In this document: positions 22,230 through 34,219 of the stretch, in pieces | Layout of the letters: each line of letters opens with the position of its first letter | Position numbering within the stretch: the stretch's first letter is position 1 | Assembly (NCBI GenBank): GCA_002900995.3 | Contig: CM035307.1 | Coordinates: forward strand, 4,243,105-4,307,104 | Source of the DNA: Ganoderma boninense | Taxonomy: Eukaryota; Basidiomycota; Agaricomycetes; Polyporales; Polyporaceae | Direction of reading: 5' to 3' | Length of the DNA stretch: 64,000 nucleotides | Position numbers and translations under genes: made by a program | The notes under the pieces: generated by a model | Databases searched by the model: none | What the model saw: the letters and a program-made list of their open reading frames with translations, nothing else | Told to the model about the DNA's origin: nothing

Positions 22230-24499
22230 TCACGAAAAGAGCCGTTTTGTGTACCTGCGAGCGGATAAAACGGACCCCAAGACTCGTCAGCGAAAAGGCT
22301 TGGCACCGAGCTACACAGTCGACGACACTCACGAGTTCAGGCCATGCACCCCGCCCTCGATCTGCGCGCTCGCCGTACGCAGCTCGAAGCGCACCTCACC
22401 ACCACGCACGCCCTCCTGGAGCTCAGCCACGCTGCGCACACCGATGTCCTGCAACGAGTGCTGCAGCCCCGCGTAGAGGTAGGGGATGAACGCGTGCACG
22501 GTGCCCTTGTCCTGCACGTCGCCCGACACGCCCTGCGCGACCTTCACGGCCGAGGACTCGGAGAAATATCGCGTCGTTGCCGCGTTTTCATGGATCGCGC
22601 TCTTCGGAGGCGGCTTCGACGATCCGGGCCCGAGCTGCTGGGTGGCCGGCGCCGGCTTGCCCTGCTCCATCGCCTCCTACAGTCGAACGTTCAGTACAAT
22701 AAGGACGGACGGAGGAGCACACGACAACGCACAATGCTGCCCATGCCGCGGTAGGTCTTCACGCGCTTCCCATCGTGCCAGAAGAACTCTCCTGGCGCCT
22801 CCGTCGTGCCAGCAAGCAGACCACCCATCATGACCGCTCCGGCGCCGAGCGACAGAGCTTTCACGATGTGGCCGACGTTCCCGATACCGCCGTCGGCGAT
22901 CACGGGGACGCCGAACTTCGCGGCGAACTCCGCAACAGCATACACGGCAGTTGCCTGAGGACGGCCGACCGCCATGACCTCCTGCGTGATACAGATCGAG
23001 CCCGAACCCATGCCGATACGAAGGCCATCTGCACCGGCGGCAATAAGGTTCGCCGCCTGCTCGCGAGTAACCACGTTGCCGGCGATGACCTCGAGCTTGG
23101 GGAACGTCTGCTTGATCCACTGGATCATCTCGATCTGGAAGACGGAATTGCCCTGGGAGGAGTCGAGGACGACGATGTCGAGTCCGGCCTCGGCGAGAAG
23201 CTTGAGGCGCTCCCGGTCCGCTGGGCGCGTCCCGATAGCAGCGGCGGCGTAGAGCTGCTTGCTCTGGGGGTTCTTGGACGCGAGCGGGAACGTCTTGTTC
23301 TTGAGCAAGTCAGAGCGGGCCACGAGCGCTGTCAGACAACCTTGGGAGTCGACGATGGGCAGCTTGCCCTTTTTCGAGTCGCGGAGAAGGGTATTCGCCT
23401 CCTTGAGCGTGAGGCCCTGCGAACCGGTGACGAGGTTCGTGACCATGACATCCCGCAGAGGGGTGGAGGTGGGCTGGAACTGGACGTCGCGGTTCGTGAC
23501 AATCCCGACCAGTTTGCCGCCGAGCTTGCCGGTATCTGTAGAACTGTGAGCACATCGGACACAGCAGTACGGCAAAACATATATTCAGAAGAATTTTCCA
23601 AGTCCTCAAATCACGCCATGGGCGTTAGTTCGGAAGAACGAAGGTTATAGCATATAGCAGTGTCTCATCACGTTGCAGACACTTCGTGTGTGGGGCAGAA
23701 ATCTGAGTCTATCGACCAAAATGCAACTGTTGACTTGTTGGTCAAAGCTGGCTGTATGCGTACAACGTCACTCCAGGCGTCCTTCCCCGCTCAGCGCGAA
23801 GGGGTTCACGACGATAGCTCGACTCGCACATTCGAAGAGAGAGGAAATGCTGATTATTCTGCCCCACACACTACGTCTGGCGATACCAACACGAAGGGAA
23901 AAGCAAACTCACCGGTGATGGGAATTCCAGCGAACCCGAGCCGCTCCTTGACGTCGAGCACGTCCTCCACGCGGTGGTCCGGGCTGAGGACGACGGGCTC
24001 GTTGATGAACCCGTTCTCGTGCCGCTTCACCGCGCGGACCATCGCCGCCTGGCTCTCGGGCGACTGGTTGTGGTGGATGACGCCGATGCCGCCGAGGAGC
24101 TGCAAAACACAAACAAGGAAGGAACAAGGGGTATCGGACACGCTGTCGAGCAGAGACGAACGAACAGAAGAGGAAGAGGAAGGGGGATGGGGGGAAGGGG
24201 GGGGGGGGCTAGCGGGTGCAGCTTACCGCAAGCGCGATAGCCATCTCGCTCTCCGTGACGGTGTCCATGGGCGAGCTGAGGAAGGGCGTCTTGAGGACGA
24301 CGTTGCGCGTGATGCGGCTCTCGGTGCTCACTTCCTGCGCCGCGAAGTCGATCTTGCCGGGCAGGAGCAGGAAGTCGTTGTACGTGAGCCCGCCGTGCAC
24401 GCGCGAGTCCATGAGCTCGGCGGCGGCGAGCCCGTCCGCGCGTGCGTAGCTCTTCAGGACGTCGACGGCGCTGGCGGGGTTGAGCAGGGCGGAGGGCAT
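22230..24499 (-). CDS. IMPDH: Inosine-5'-monophosphate dehydrogenase
   Basis: Rate-limiting step of guanine nucleotide synthesis: IMP + NAD+ to XMP + NADH, in the cytosol, normally as a tetramer. Five exons (24499-24227, 24099-23913, 23535-22733, 22676-22333, 22254-22230) give 543 aa, the normal fungal length. The last exon is only 25 nt and supplies the ending YTKRLFS. Order: N-terminal barrel start ([16 protein letters not shown]), the two CBS repeats (about 115-235; GIPIT... and [15 protein letters not shown]), then the catalytic barrel. The catalytic Cys is near 335 in [12 protein letters not shown]; the finger motif DSSQGNS and the IADGGI phosphate loop are present. Intron 1 holds a run of 12 G on the plus strand (24197-24208). 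A relic of exon 1 lies at 15145-15335. Confidence 0.97.
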
Positions 24500-26934
24500 G
24501 GTGGTGGAGTGGGCAAAAGGTTGCCGGACCTCTGCATTTTTCTCGCTGCAGCACTTCATGCAATTTTCGGGCGGAGCTGCTTTTCGTGGCGCTAAACTCA
24601 GAGCTCCGATCACACCCCGAGGGCGCTGAATCACTCTCCGAAACCCCGTTCTGGGGTTAGGGCTTACTGCGTCGCGGTGCGTGTTGGCCGCCTGTTTTCC
24701 TCCTGCTAAGAATCCGAGCGCAGGCGGACACGAGGAACGGGCTGGACCACACATTAGCGTAATAAGAGAGACTCCTTCAAGACACGAGGATTGCTAAAGG
24801 GACGGACAGGTGAGCACATGCTGCTTTCTGCATAGGTTTTAACGTCAGTCGGACGTTGGTTGGACGTACACCATTCACGACTTCGCGTTGTAGAACAAGC
24901 TGCGACTAGCCTCACGTGTAGGCATGGATGCCTCGTTTGGTGGTTGAGTACATTTGAGAGTCATGATGACGTGGCGGTGCAGGGCAGTATACGAGGGGCT
25001 TACAAGAGGCCTGAGGTAAACGAGACAGTCCAGGCTTGCCGTTCGACGACGGGCTCGTGAGTGGTCAGAATGGATTTTGTGCTGTCATAAGCTAAGTATC
25101 AGCGGATGGTCCACCGACACGGCTGGAAAAGCGCTATGGTTCCCCAAAGGAAATTCCAGGGGAATGTTTGGGCCATTTAATGTGCCTTCCTGATCCCCCT
25201 CGCGCTCGTCTGCCTTCGTCCACGAGGGAAATGGTATGGAGACACTAAGTGGCCCAAATATTTCCCAGACATTTCCTCACTGGGACCATTCAGGCTTTGC
25301 CTCGACGGTAAACTCCATGGGCTAATTGCTTAGACTCCAGAGAACTCACCTGCACCGCAAACCGCCGCGAACGGCGACTTTCGTATTCATAGCTCACGAA
25401 CTCTTGTGTGCCGATGAACCGTTAGCAGCGGGTGTCTCCGAAATTAACTAGCGGTGGCCGCTCCCAGCTCAGCTTCGATGGTCATTTCCAGCTAGAATAG
25501 AACATGGCGCGCCACATACCCCGTGGTACCGGCAGAAGCGGCATCCTTACATTGACTGTCGACTGTGGGTAGCTCTTGACAACCGATGTATAGGGTATAC
25601 ATGCGTCCTGCACAAGCCGAGAGTCAATCAATAGACACCGGGATTGCAGGTATACATAGCCACCTTCTCGATCCTTGGCAGGCGGACGGGAATGAGGCCC
25701 GAGAGGGAAACCCGTAGCCCCGTATGCCAATGCTTCTGCCCCAGTCATGTTTCCGCGCATGTCGCTTCTCGAGATAGGGCGAGAAGGGGGGAGGTCCGCG
25801 AGGGCTCGCGTCCTCGTGCGAGTCATGGGATGCCTCTGTCAACTTCACGAAGCAACGCTCGAGTCACTCGCGTTGGGGCGGTCAGACACGGTTCACTCAC
25901 CGCACTGGTTCTGCTTCCCTGGGGCCCGCAACTTTGCAATGCACCCAGAGAGCGGTAAGGCGGGCGGCCAGGCATTGAAGCCACGGCTGCTGCTTCGTGT
26001 CGGGATCAAATCCCTCGGCATGCGCTCGGGAGTGCACGAGGGCCATCACTGTCAGCGAACACGATGCTGGCTGCGAGATCGTGAGCGCAGCTTCGAAACC
26101 CCTCTTTGACGAAAAAGGAGAGCCACTCGCCGTCAGGACTAGGGTGCATAAGCTGAGCTCCCGAACAACGGCGTGCTGTCGTGAGCGGAACCGGGACGAC
26201 GTGTATGAGGCTGGCAGTGAAGATCTTAGAGACCCCAAGCGCACATCCTCGCGTTTGTTCGGCCTCTTGCCTTGGAACTTTGAGTTGCGCGCAGTGAGTT
26301 ACACGAGGTAGTAAGTATCGATCCGATCCCTCCGATAAGTACGAGCGTGGGTGCAGGATGAGTGAGGCTTGTCTCCGAAAGGCGAAGTAGACCAGAATCA
26401 CGTTGCATATATCAGATGGGCTTCTAGATTATCGGCGAGAACCTTGTATGGTGGGATATGAGAGAAGGATTTTCGACGTGGGGGGGCACTTACGGCAGTC
26501 GTGTCGAACACGAGACTTGGGCGCGGACAGTTGCCTGGCAAATTATGTACAGCCCGCGGGGTGCTCTATTTTGAACGAGCTCCAAGGTCCCGAAGAGCTA
26601 GAAACAGACAGACAAAGTGCAGACACTATAGGGCGGTGTAGCGAGGATGGCGAGGCACACGAGTCCTGACGAGAGCATCATTGAAGCAGGAAAGATGAAG
26701 GCGGGGTTTCCAAGGCAAGATTACGTACCGAGGAACCGGTGGTGATTTGTAATGCAGAGGGACTTCCTTATCCGTTTTGCTACAGCACATTGCGGATCTC
26801 CTCGGCGCTAAGCATCTTCTTCTCGATTCTCGAACATATCTTATACTCGGAATCCTAATGCCCCCCTCCTTCTAGTCGACGTCGACCTCCTCCGCATCCC
26901 TCAACCCGCTCACTCGTCGGCATCGACATCCGGC
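24500..26934. other. 2.4 kb intergenic region
   Basis: No gene is supported. Open frames of 100-130 codons near 25482-25826 and 26006-26401 lack motifs and are overlapped by frames on the other strand. The notable element is an inverted repeat at 25136-25290, listed separately. The promoters of IMPDH (-) and the large disordered protein (+) must lie at the two ends. Confidence 0.35.
25136..25290. repeat. Hairpin-like inverted repeat, MITE candidate
   Basis: Two arms of about 48 bases (25136-25185 and 25243-25290) are imperfect reverse complements: the left holds ttgggccatttaatgtg and ggttcccc, the right actaagtggcccaa and gggacc. The spacer is about 57 bases. A diverged second copy lies at about 45440-45583. 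Outer ends atggt / accat mirror each other. No transposase is nearby, so a non-autonomous element is an inference. Confidence 0.55.
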
Positions 26935-29900
26935 ATGCAGAGGGAGCACTTGACACCTCTATCACACACCGGACTCCGTTCAGCGTCCATGACCGGCGCC
27001 CCGCAGGGGTCCCAAATACATCCCCAGGCACTCGGAGGCAGAGCGTCCACCGTGTCTGTGTCGCAATCGGTGTCCATGCAGGACCTCCGCATGGCAAGCC
27101 AGGGCGCCACAGGTTTTCAGGTGTGTTCCCCGCATCAATCACATACAAGCGACCCGCTCTAACAAAGGAATCTTGGGTGCCACCCCGGACCCAGCACTAC
27201 GCCGGGTCGCCTCAAGATGCCCGTCCCGGACCTTCAGGACACCCCAATCCTGGTCAGAACGCTCAGGTATGTTCTCAGTCTTTGATTTTCAACCCCTGGC
27301 TTTCCTCCATGCTTTCTTGTCGTTATCAATGTCGCGTCTTCCTCGCATCCTGTCATTCCGTTGTTCCCCGTAGCGTCAGATTGGCGCATACATGCCACTC
27401 GATGCGCGCGGGTATCACAGATTCGCGCATATATCCGCTGTGGCGGATCGGCGGGTCGTTGGCATAACCCAATTCTGCGCAAAACCATACTCGACATCAC
27501 CGATATGTTCTCTTGTCTTTTTAATGGTGCACGTCGCGCGCATTCAGTGGGCTTTATCGTTGGAGGGGATCTTCTATCAGGATTAGCCCAAAAATGCTGT
27601 TTGGGTGTCCGCGATTGTACTCCTGCCTCGGCGTTGGCAGGAAAGCTCAAGTCGGCCAGGAGGTGGACTGACCGGTCAGACGCTAGCCCCCTGGTCTGAC
27701 CTGTTTGACCCTCCCGGTCAAGCTGGTCAGGACCGCCATGAACCAAGCCCTGCCACCTACAGATGTCCCTTAGCACCGAGCACCGCGTTCTGGTCGCGCT
27801 ATACACCACGCATGGCTGTTTGGAATGACAAAACAGACTAGCCTGACTATGAACCTGGACGGCGCGCGCGAGGGAGGTGCGGCTGCATCGACTGTCCTCA
27901 TTCCAGAGTGGACGTTGTGTCGGGCCCGATCGGTGCAGCGATGCACAACCCCTTCACCTAATTGGACCCACCAGCAGAATGGTCAATCTTACTCGATTCT
28001 GGGATAATACAACATTTTTGCCGCAATGATTTTCCAGTCACTTCACTTCGTGTAATGCTAACAATTTCTTGGACGCTTAGAACGTAGCTCAAGGATACTA
28101 TCGCAACAGTCAAGCCGCACCCGGTCCCGTACGATCTAACTCCACTGCTCACGCCCAATACGCCCCGTATCCTCAACCTCAGTACAACAACGGCTACGCG
28201 CAAGTGACTGCAGGCCACGGTAATTATCCCGCACCCTCCGCGAACGCACAGAACCGTCGAGCGTCTATGCCGTCGTTGAACGCGGCTCAGTCCCAGCCCC
28301 AGCAGGTCGCCCCTATCTCGCACAGTGCACGCTCGTCCGGCCAGCAGAATGGTTCCGCGGGCCCGTCGAGCATGCCGCAAGCCCCTGAGCCTCCGCGGCC
28401 TCACCCGCAGCCGCACCGGCCAGAGCGAAATCCTCCGGGCATGATCCCTCCCCACCCCGCGCCAGCATCCGCACCCGCACCTTCTCAATACCCTCAGACA
28501 CCCCAAGCCTCCGTCCACCCACCGCCCAGCAACGCTCTTCCCACTCCCCCCTCGCCGTCTGCCGGTCCCCCTAACGTCCAGTCGGCGATGTTGCAGTTGG
28601 CCAACCAAGAAGTCCGCTCGATGCTCGAGCCGATGCGTGACTCCATCGCCAGCTCGCTGAGCACGGTCCACCTCGCCTTCACGGAAGAACTCTCGAAGGC
28701 GCATCTCCTGACCATCAAGTCCGAGGCGAGGGCGAGGGACTCGCAGGCCCTTGTGGGCGTCCTGCGAGATGAGCTCGCACGGGTGTGTGCGGAGCGAGAC
28801 CGTGCGCTGGAGCGCTGCGAGCAGATGAAGAAGGAGCGCGAGGCGGCGCTGGAGGACATCCGGAGGATGAACGAGAACTTGCCAAAGCTCGTCGTCGAGC
28901 ACTACCAGCTCAAGGGCGAGCACGATAACCTCCAGCAGGAGCTGGTCGCGCTGAAGGAGACGAACGCACAGCTGAGAGAGAAGGCTGCGCTCTCGCTTGA
29001 CGCTGCGTCGCGCTTTCACACTCAAGTCTTGCCGCCGGAGCTCTTGCGATACTCTACGCAAACTCCAGGTGTGAAGCTGGAGTTCCCGTCATCGACGCCA
29101 GGGGGCACAAACTCGAGCCCAGCAGCGGCTGCTCAGGTGAAGGAAGAGCAGGTCGCGATGAAAGAATCGGGTTCTCCAACCGATTCGGATGCTGACGTCG
29201 CGTTTGGTATGTACAAGGTTTGATTTAGCGCAGGATAGAGTAGTAGTTGCTAAAGCGCTGTATGTCGAACCTCGCAGCCCTCATGCGGGAGTTCAAGGTT
29301 CGCAAAAACAAGCTTCGCGACCAATCTGCTCCCGAACAAGGACGCCTTCAGTCGATTACCCGCCAAGTGAGTTCGCACGTTCGCCCTTCCCCGCCGTGTT
29401 GAGCCTCATCTGGACATGTCAGGAACCGCCCCCGCCATCAGAGTCGGCCGCAGTACCATCAATTACACGCGTCAACCCTCCCCCTTGCAACGTTCCGCCG
29501 ACTCCCCCTGCCGATCTGTCGCCTCAGAGCCGAAAGATTCCCCTGGGCAACGCGCCAGTCGACCGCACTCAAACGCCGCCAACTCGCGGTGCGGAGTCTG
29601 TGGATGCTGACGCCGGCGCCCATGGCCCGAAGCTGGAGGACATCGAGGCACTTCAGTCGGCCCTCCTCTCCTCGATTCCGCAGCTCGGCCATGTGGGTGG
29701 CGTTGCGGGCGAGCTTGACATCATCGACCTGACGACACTCGATGGCAAGATGACCGAGTCCCCGGCGCAACTCCCGCTGGACCTCCCTTCGTTCTCGCCG
29801 CCGCGGAGCCCGGAGAGCGGTCCTGGCGAAGAGCGAAAGCGGACTGTCGAGCCGGAGTGGAACGAGCGGCAGGAAACGCCGAACAAGAAACAGCGGACTG

Positions 29901-31149
29901 AGGACCAAGTCGACGGGAGTGCAACTCAGGACGTCGTGATGGAGGATAGCGACTCGCGAGAGTTCAACGAGGCGTTCTTGCGTTCGTTGGTCGAGGCGGC
30001 TGAAGTTGACGACGCATCGACGACTTCGAGGCCCGAAGCAGATCAGACAATGGCATCGCCTGCACCAGTATCCTCGACTGGTTCAGCTTGCCGTGGGGAT
30101 GGTCAAGGCACAACGTCTTCATCGGCTGCTGTGCCCGAACTCAACTTGGACGGCCACAACGATCAGGATGGCCAACGAGCGGAGCTGGGACCAGCAGTAC
30201 ATTCTGCTCCGCAACCCGCTACGAACCGTGTTCCCACACTTCCAACGGGATTGCTCACTCCGCCGTCGCCAATGCCCACCACCCCTCCTCCCATCCTATC
30301 TTTCTCTCAGCGTTCCGAATCCAAACCACAACAGGCGCCTGTCGTTGTCGCTTCCGCTCCTGCTCCCATCTCCCCTGCCAACGCTGCTCCTGTCCCGTAC
30401 CCAGCTCCAGTACCTCCAGAAACAGCCCAGCGCGCTCCTGCATCGGCATGTCCTCCACCGCCCCCATCCACGCCTTCGTCTTCGTCTCCACGTTTACCAG
30501 CAAGTTCCCCGACGTCGCCGTGTTTACCACCCCCACTGCCTCCTCCCACGCGGTCTATTCCTACCACTGCCAAACCCCTTCCGTCACGTATCTCCGTCGC
30601 TACATCTTCGTCTTCGCAAGGGCCACTTGTGCTCCCCTCAGCATCGCCTTCCGTATCTTCCCCACAAGTACCGCCCGTAACGCCAGTCGTTAACGCTCTC
30701 GCCGGTATCAACTTGTCTTTACCCTCACCGACTAATGCGGTCCAGCTGCCTACCCACGTACCGGCGGCGAGCCCTCCTAAGCCTGAACCGCCCAAGAAGC
30801 TCGGCATCAGCCACATCAACTTAATTTATCGTCGAGTTGGTTGCGGATACTACCAGTGCCGATTCTGCGAGTACGTCCTCCTTTTATGACCTGTATCGTC
30901 TTTTTATCCTGATCTTGGTGTCCTAGACGGCGACACAAGGAGGTCCCTGGTTGCCCGATGACGAAGTTCGCCGCCAACGCTCCCGGATACATCCTCACAG
31001 AACACTTCGAGAAGGAGCACCCGACGTCGGTAGAGAAGGTGCTGGAGATGTCACCCGAGGACATCCGCGAAAGCAAGCAGGGGCTCGAGTTCATGGACTC
31101 GGAGAAGAGCGCTCCCGCTCCCCAGAAAAAACGCAAGAGCACTGGCTAG
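26935..31149 (+). CDS. Large disordered coiled-coil protein with C-terminal Cys/His cluster
   Basis: Well-supported exons are 28081-29206, 29278-29366, 29423-30870 and 30927-31149, together about 961 aa. Exons 26935-27120 and 27168-27266 are likely 5' parts (Gln/Ser-rich, in frame); exons between 27374 and 28010 are uncertain. The protein is Pro/Gln/Ser-rich, with a coiled coil encoded at about 28600-29000 (heptad-like stretches such as VLRDELARVCAERDRALERC). Candidate nuclear signals are NKKQRTED and QKKRKST near the end. A further Pro-rich region runs to about 30800. The last 100 residues look folded: YYQCRFCE, GCPMTKFAANAPGYI, then H-F-E-K-E-H, a possible zinc-binding cluster. A nuclear or chromatin role is only inferred. 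I do not recognise the family. Confidence 0.7.
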
Positions 31150-31813
31150 GTCGTGGGCGCCGCGTCGTCCACTGTTGTGAATCCATTGTTGTATCTTTAT
31201 TGCTATTGCTGTCCACACGTTATCGTGAGTACCTTCCATTCATAGCAGTATGCGTACGTGGATACTGACAGGGTGTACAGTTGCCATCGGGTCTATATCT
31301 AGATATCTTACGTCCGCTCTATCCTATCCAACTTAATCATCGCTGTAAGGGCGGTTGTAAGTTGTATTGCTCCATGCCTATCTCGTCTGTATGCCTTGTT
31401 CAGTGTTGCATTGCTCCACGTCGTATATCGTCCCGTATCATTCCCGCTTCCCAGTACAACCCTTATGCTCCGCCTCGTGTATGTGCCCATATGCTGTTGC
31501 ACGTTTTGTTCCATGTGTCCTCGTCCGAGATTCTTGCGGCGCTGATAAATGACAGATGAATGATGACGAGAAGCGTCGTTGTGTCAAGTGTCTGTGCGTC
31601 CCATGCGCCCTCAGCAAGGCTTTCGCAGATTCAGGCAGGTAAGGTTGAAGGCAATGCTGATGCATATGTTCGAGATGATCGCGCCGGTCTTCACGGGCAG
31701 GTGTGGCGGAGCCGTGCATCAACCCCGCTTGGCCCACAACCCCCACCATCCCCCCGAGGTCCTGGCTGGCCGCAACTCCCAGTCAAAGCTCTCCTCTTGC
31801 ACTCTCAAGATCT
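31150..31813. other. Intergenic region upstream of F-box B
   Basis: No coding sequence is supported in about 660 bases. It should contain the 3' untranslated region of the large disordered protein and the F-box B promoter. No obvious TATA box. Confidence 0.3.
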
Positions 31814-33140
31814 ATGACATTCTCTCTGTCGCTCAAATCGCTATTTAAAAGGAAGGATGCTGAAAAACGGCTCCCGGTACAGAACGATGGTGAGTTACCC
31901 ACGTTATAATTCTGAACTTTGTTGCTTACTGTGTTTCTTGGTCCCTGTCACTAGGATGCGCTTGCTCCATTTCTGTGATGCTGGAGCTCCCTGTCGAGCT
32001 CTGGATTGAGATTCTGCGCTTTATCCCTGATCAGCGCACGTTGGCCCGAGCCATGCGGGTCAATCACGCATTCCACGACCTCGCCGGACGTGTCCTTTAT
32101 AGCGCCATCACGCTGAAAGGGGATCGTGCAATGGCGCTATTCAACAAGTCCCTGGAACTGCATCCCGGCCGCGAACCCTCCGTTACGCAGTTGAACGTGA
32201 CGGAGCTGCACTTCGGACATAAACACAGTTTCCTGTCCATTCTGTCCAACTTGAAGTACCTGACGCTCATGTCTGCCTCGGACTGCGCCTGGCAGCGCAA
32301 CTGCGACTACGTCCTCGCGATGCGCTTCCCCCTTCTGCGTGGGTTTGCGACGAACTTGCCCATCTCCTCCATGGACCACCTCGGCACGTTCCTTGCCGCC
32401 CACGAGCAGCTCGACGAGCTCGATATCGCACACGCCTACTTTGTCCACGACAGCGGTTTCGAAGACTTTACGCCCTGTCCTTCAAACCTGCCTCTCGCGT
32501 CTCTCCGCATCCTTGGATACCACTCTGCCTTCCTAGACCAGCGAATGCCGACCAAACCCATCTCTATCACGCATCTCTACAGGCCGATATGCAGCGCGGT
32601 AGAACTCCACCTCATCACCAGTCTTCGGCAGCTCGTCAGCCTACGACTAGGGTCCAATTTCGGCGACTGGTGTACGCAATGGTCTCCGCACACTGTTGCG
32701 GAGGTTTTCCCTTGTCTTCGTTTCCTGCAAATGGATATGATACAGGTGAGTTTGAGCTGGCTCTACCGTCGTAAGCTGTGATGAATTGATTGCAGCATTT
32801 CCAGGGAGATGTCCCCGACCTCGACAGGAGCGTGGTCGATTGGACCAAGAGCCGCGGGAACGTTCCCCGTCGATCCGCTTCCGCGCCGCGCCTGACTGTC
32901 GCGTGGACCTACACCGGGTATCTGAAGAGCTCGCTCTACTCTGTATCGTGGGCAGATGCCTGGGAGGACTACTTGGAGGGCGCAGCGCTGCAGGTGCTGC
33001 GGACGTGGGGGGATGTGGTCAGACGGGTGATATACAGGCACACGGAGATACCCATGACGACGCTGACGCTGCGAAGCTCTGGGAACGTTTATGCAACCTC
33101 GGTCATCGACAGGCGGGACGACCATTGGAAACATGTATGA
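31814..33140 (+). CDS. F-box protein B
   Basis: Three exons (31814-31889, 31955-32745, 32796-33140) give 403 aa with phase-1 and phase-0 introns, the plan of the whole local family. Exon 1 is a short basic leader (MTFSLSLKSLFKRKDAEKRL). Exon 2 begins with the F-box (ELPVELWIEILRFIPDQRTL ... VNHAFHDLAGRVLY) and continues through leucine-rich segments (FLSILSNLKYLTLM, FPLLRGFATNL, ITHLYRP, LVSLRLGSNF) to FLQMDMIQ. Exon 3 is the conserved module: VVDWTK, RLTVAWTY, WEDYLEGAALQVLRTWGDVV, RRVIYRHTEIP and a final DDHWKHV. It is intact and is the only plus-strand member here. The inferred role is substrate adaptor of an SCF ubiquitin ligase; its targets are unknown. Confidence 0.88.
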
Positions 33141-33251
33141 TCAATTCATTGGCATGTCAGAGTACTCTTCTTGAGCTGGGCGTTTCTTCTTATATATTTG
33201 CTTTTGCTCCTGTCTCATCGGAATGCGGGCAGACTGGCATGCCGCCCCGGC

Positions 33252-33735
33252 TCATGAGACTCGTGCCCAATGCTTGTCCATATCGCTGCCCATTACTTCT
33301 CTGATCGCTTCCCTTTGTCCACGAACATCGGTACCAGGGTCCAGCGTGACGGACATCCATGTCGAGCGGTGCTTCAGAAGCACACACTCGACGTAGCCTC
33401 CAAAGGATTGCCTTCTCGGTAAACTGGTCCCATACGTCGCCGTCGTGTCGCGTATGGGCTTTGAACGCCCACGCAATGGTTAGCCTAGAATGGGACAGAG
33501 GTGCGGCGCCCGGGTAGGGATGGGTGTGGGCTTTCGTGTAAGGGGGACTCACCGGATCTCCTCTCGTCGCCATGATGCGACAAGTATGAGATCTCCCCAA
33601 TCATCCGTGTAGAAGGTGTTATGGGGACTAAACAGTGGGTGAGAGGGAGAAATAAAGATCTTGGACGCTCTGAGTGCTGCAGACGTGGAAGCTTCACTGT
33701 GGGAGATGTGGTAAGCATCAGCCGCTGACCGCATT
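33252..33735 (-). pseudogene. F-box C-terminal relic 3
   Basis: On the minus strand the segment reads SRLTIAWAFKAHT and VWDQFTEKAI, then, in another frame, SFGGYVECVLLKHRSTWMSV ... HWARVS and a stop at 33252. These match exon 3 of the F-box family (RLTIAW, W-x-FL/YL, YVERV, YRH, EEWK). About eight residues around L-Q-V-L-x-x-W-G-D are missing and the frame changes. An upstream stretch to about 33735 ends RREEI just before RLTIAW, as in F-box F (RREERLTIAW), but it now seems interrupted by intron-like sequence. No F-box itself remains before the neighbouring gene at 34220. It converges on F-box B. Confidence 0.5.
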
Positions 33736-34219
33736 GGCCTTTGAACCGCTCAAGCGCTCAAGCGTTGCCAGTTCTAAAACTAAGCTTCAGAACCTAAAGT
33801 TCGCCAGACACATCGCCCCGCAAGAGCGCAATGAAAATGGAGCCCAGCCAAAGGCTTTAGTATATTGCACAGGATTCGGTCTTCCCGAATACAGAACGCC
33901 CGTCGTCCATGCAAGTGATCGACAACATACAGCAGGAAACACGGAGCACGGAGTAGTGACGTGTATGGGATGAGATATGATGGGTGTAAGTACGTAGTGG
34001 GGAGAGCACGAGGTAGGGGTGGGTTGTCGCGCGCGAGAGTGAGGCTGGTATTATGCACAGGAGAGTCGAGCGAGGCGAAAGCATCTACAGCGAAGACATG
34101 CGTGTGGAGTCACGCGGCCCGACGAGGATAGCCAGTGGGCCGTGTGTGAGGTATCGCAGAGGGGCAGCAAAGACCAACAAAGCAAGGAGAGGAGAGAGGC
34201 GGCGCCGACCAGGTCGAGA
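33736..34219. other. Intergenic stretch
   Basis: About 480 bases with no supported gene. It holds the presumed 3' untranslated region of the DnaJ/TPR gene on the minus strand. Confidence 0.25.

Noticed and set aside
24197..24208. Run of 12 G as a possible G-quadruplex element
   Set aside because: A single homopolymer inside IMPDH intron 1 without further G-tracts of regular spacing; noted but no function claimed.
27958..29061. 367-codon minus-strand frame
   Set aside because: Antisense of the coiled-coil exon; Arg/Leu-rich composition typical of a shadow frame.
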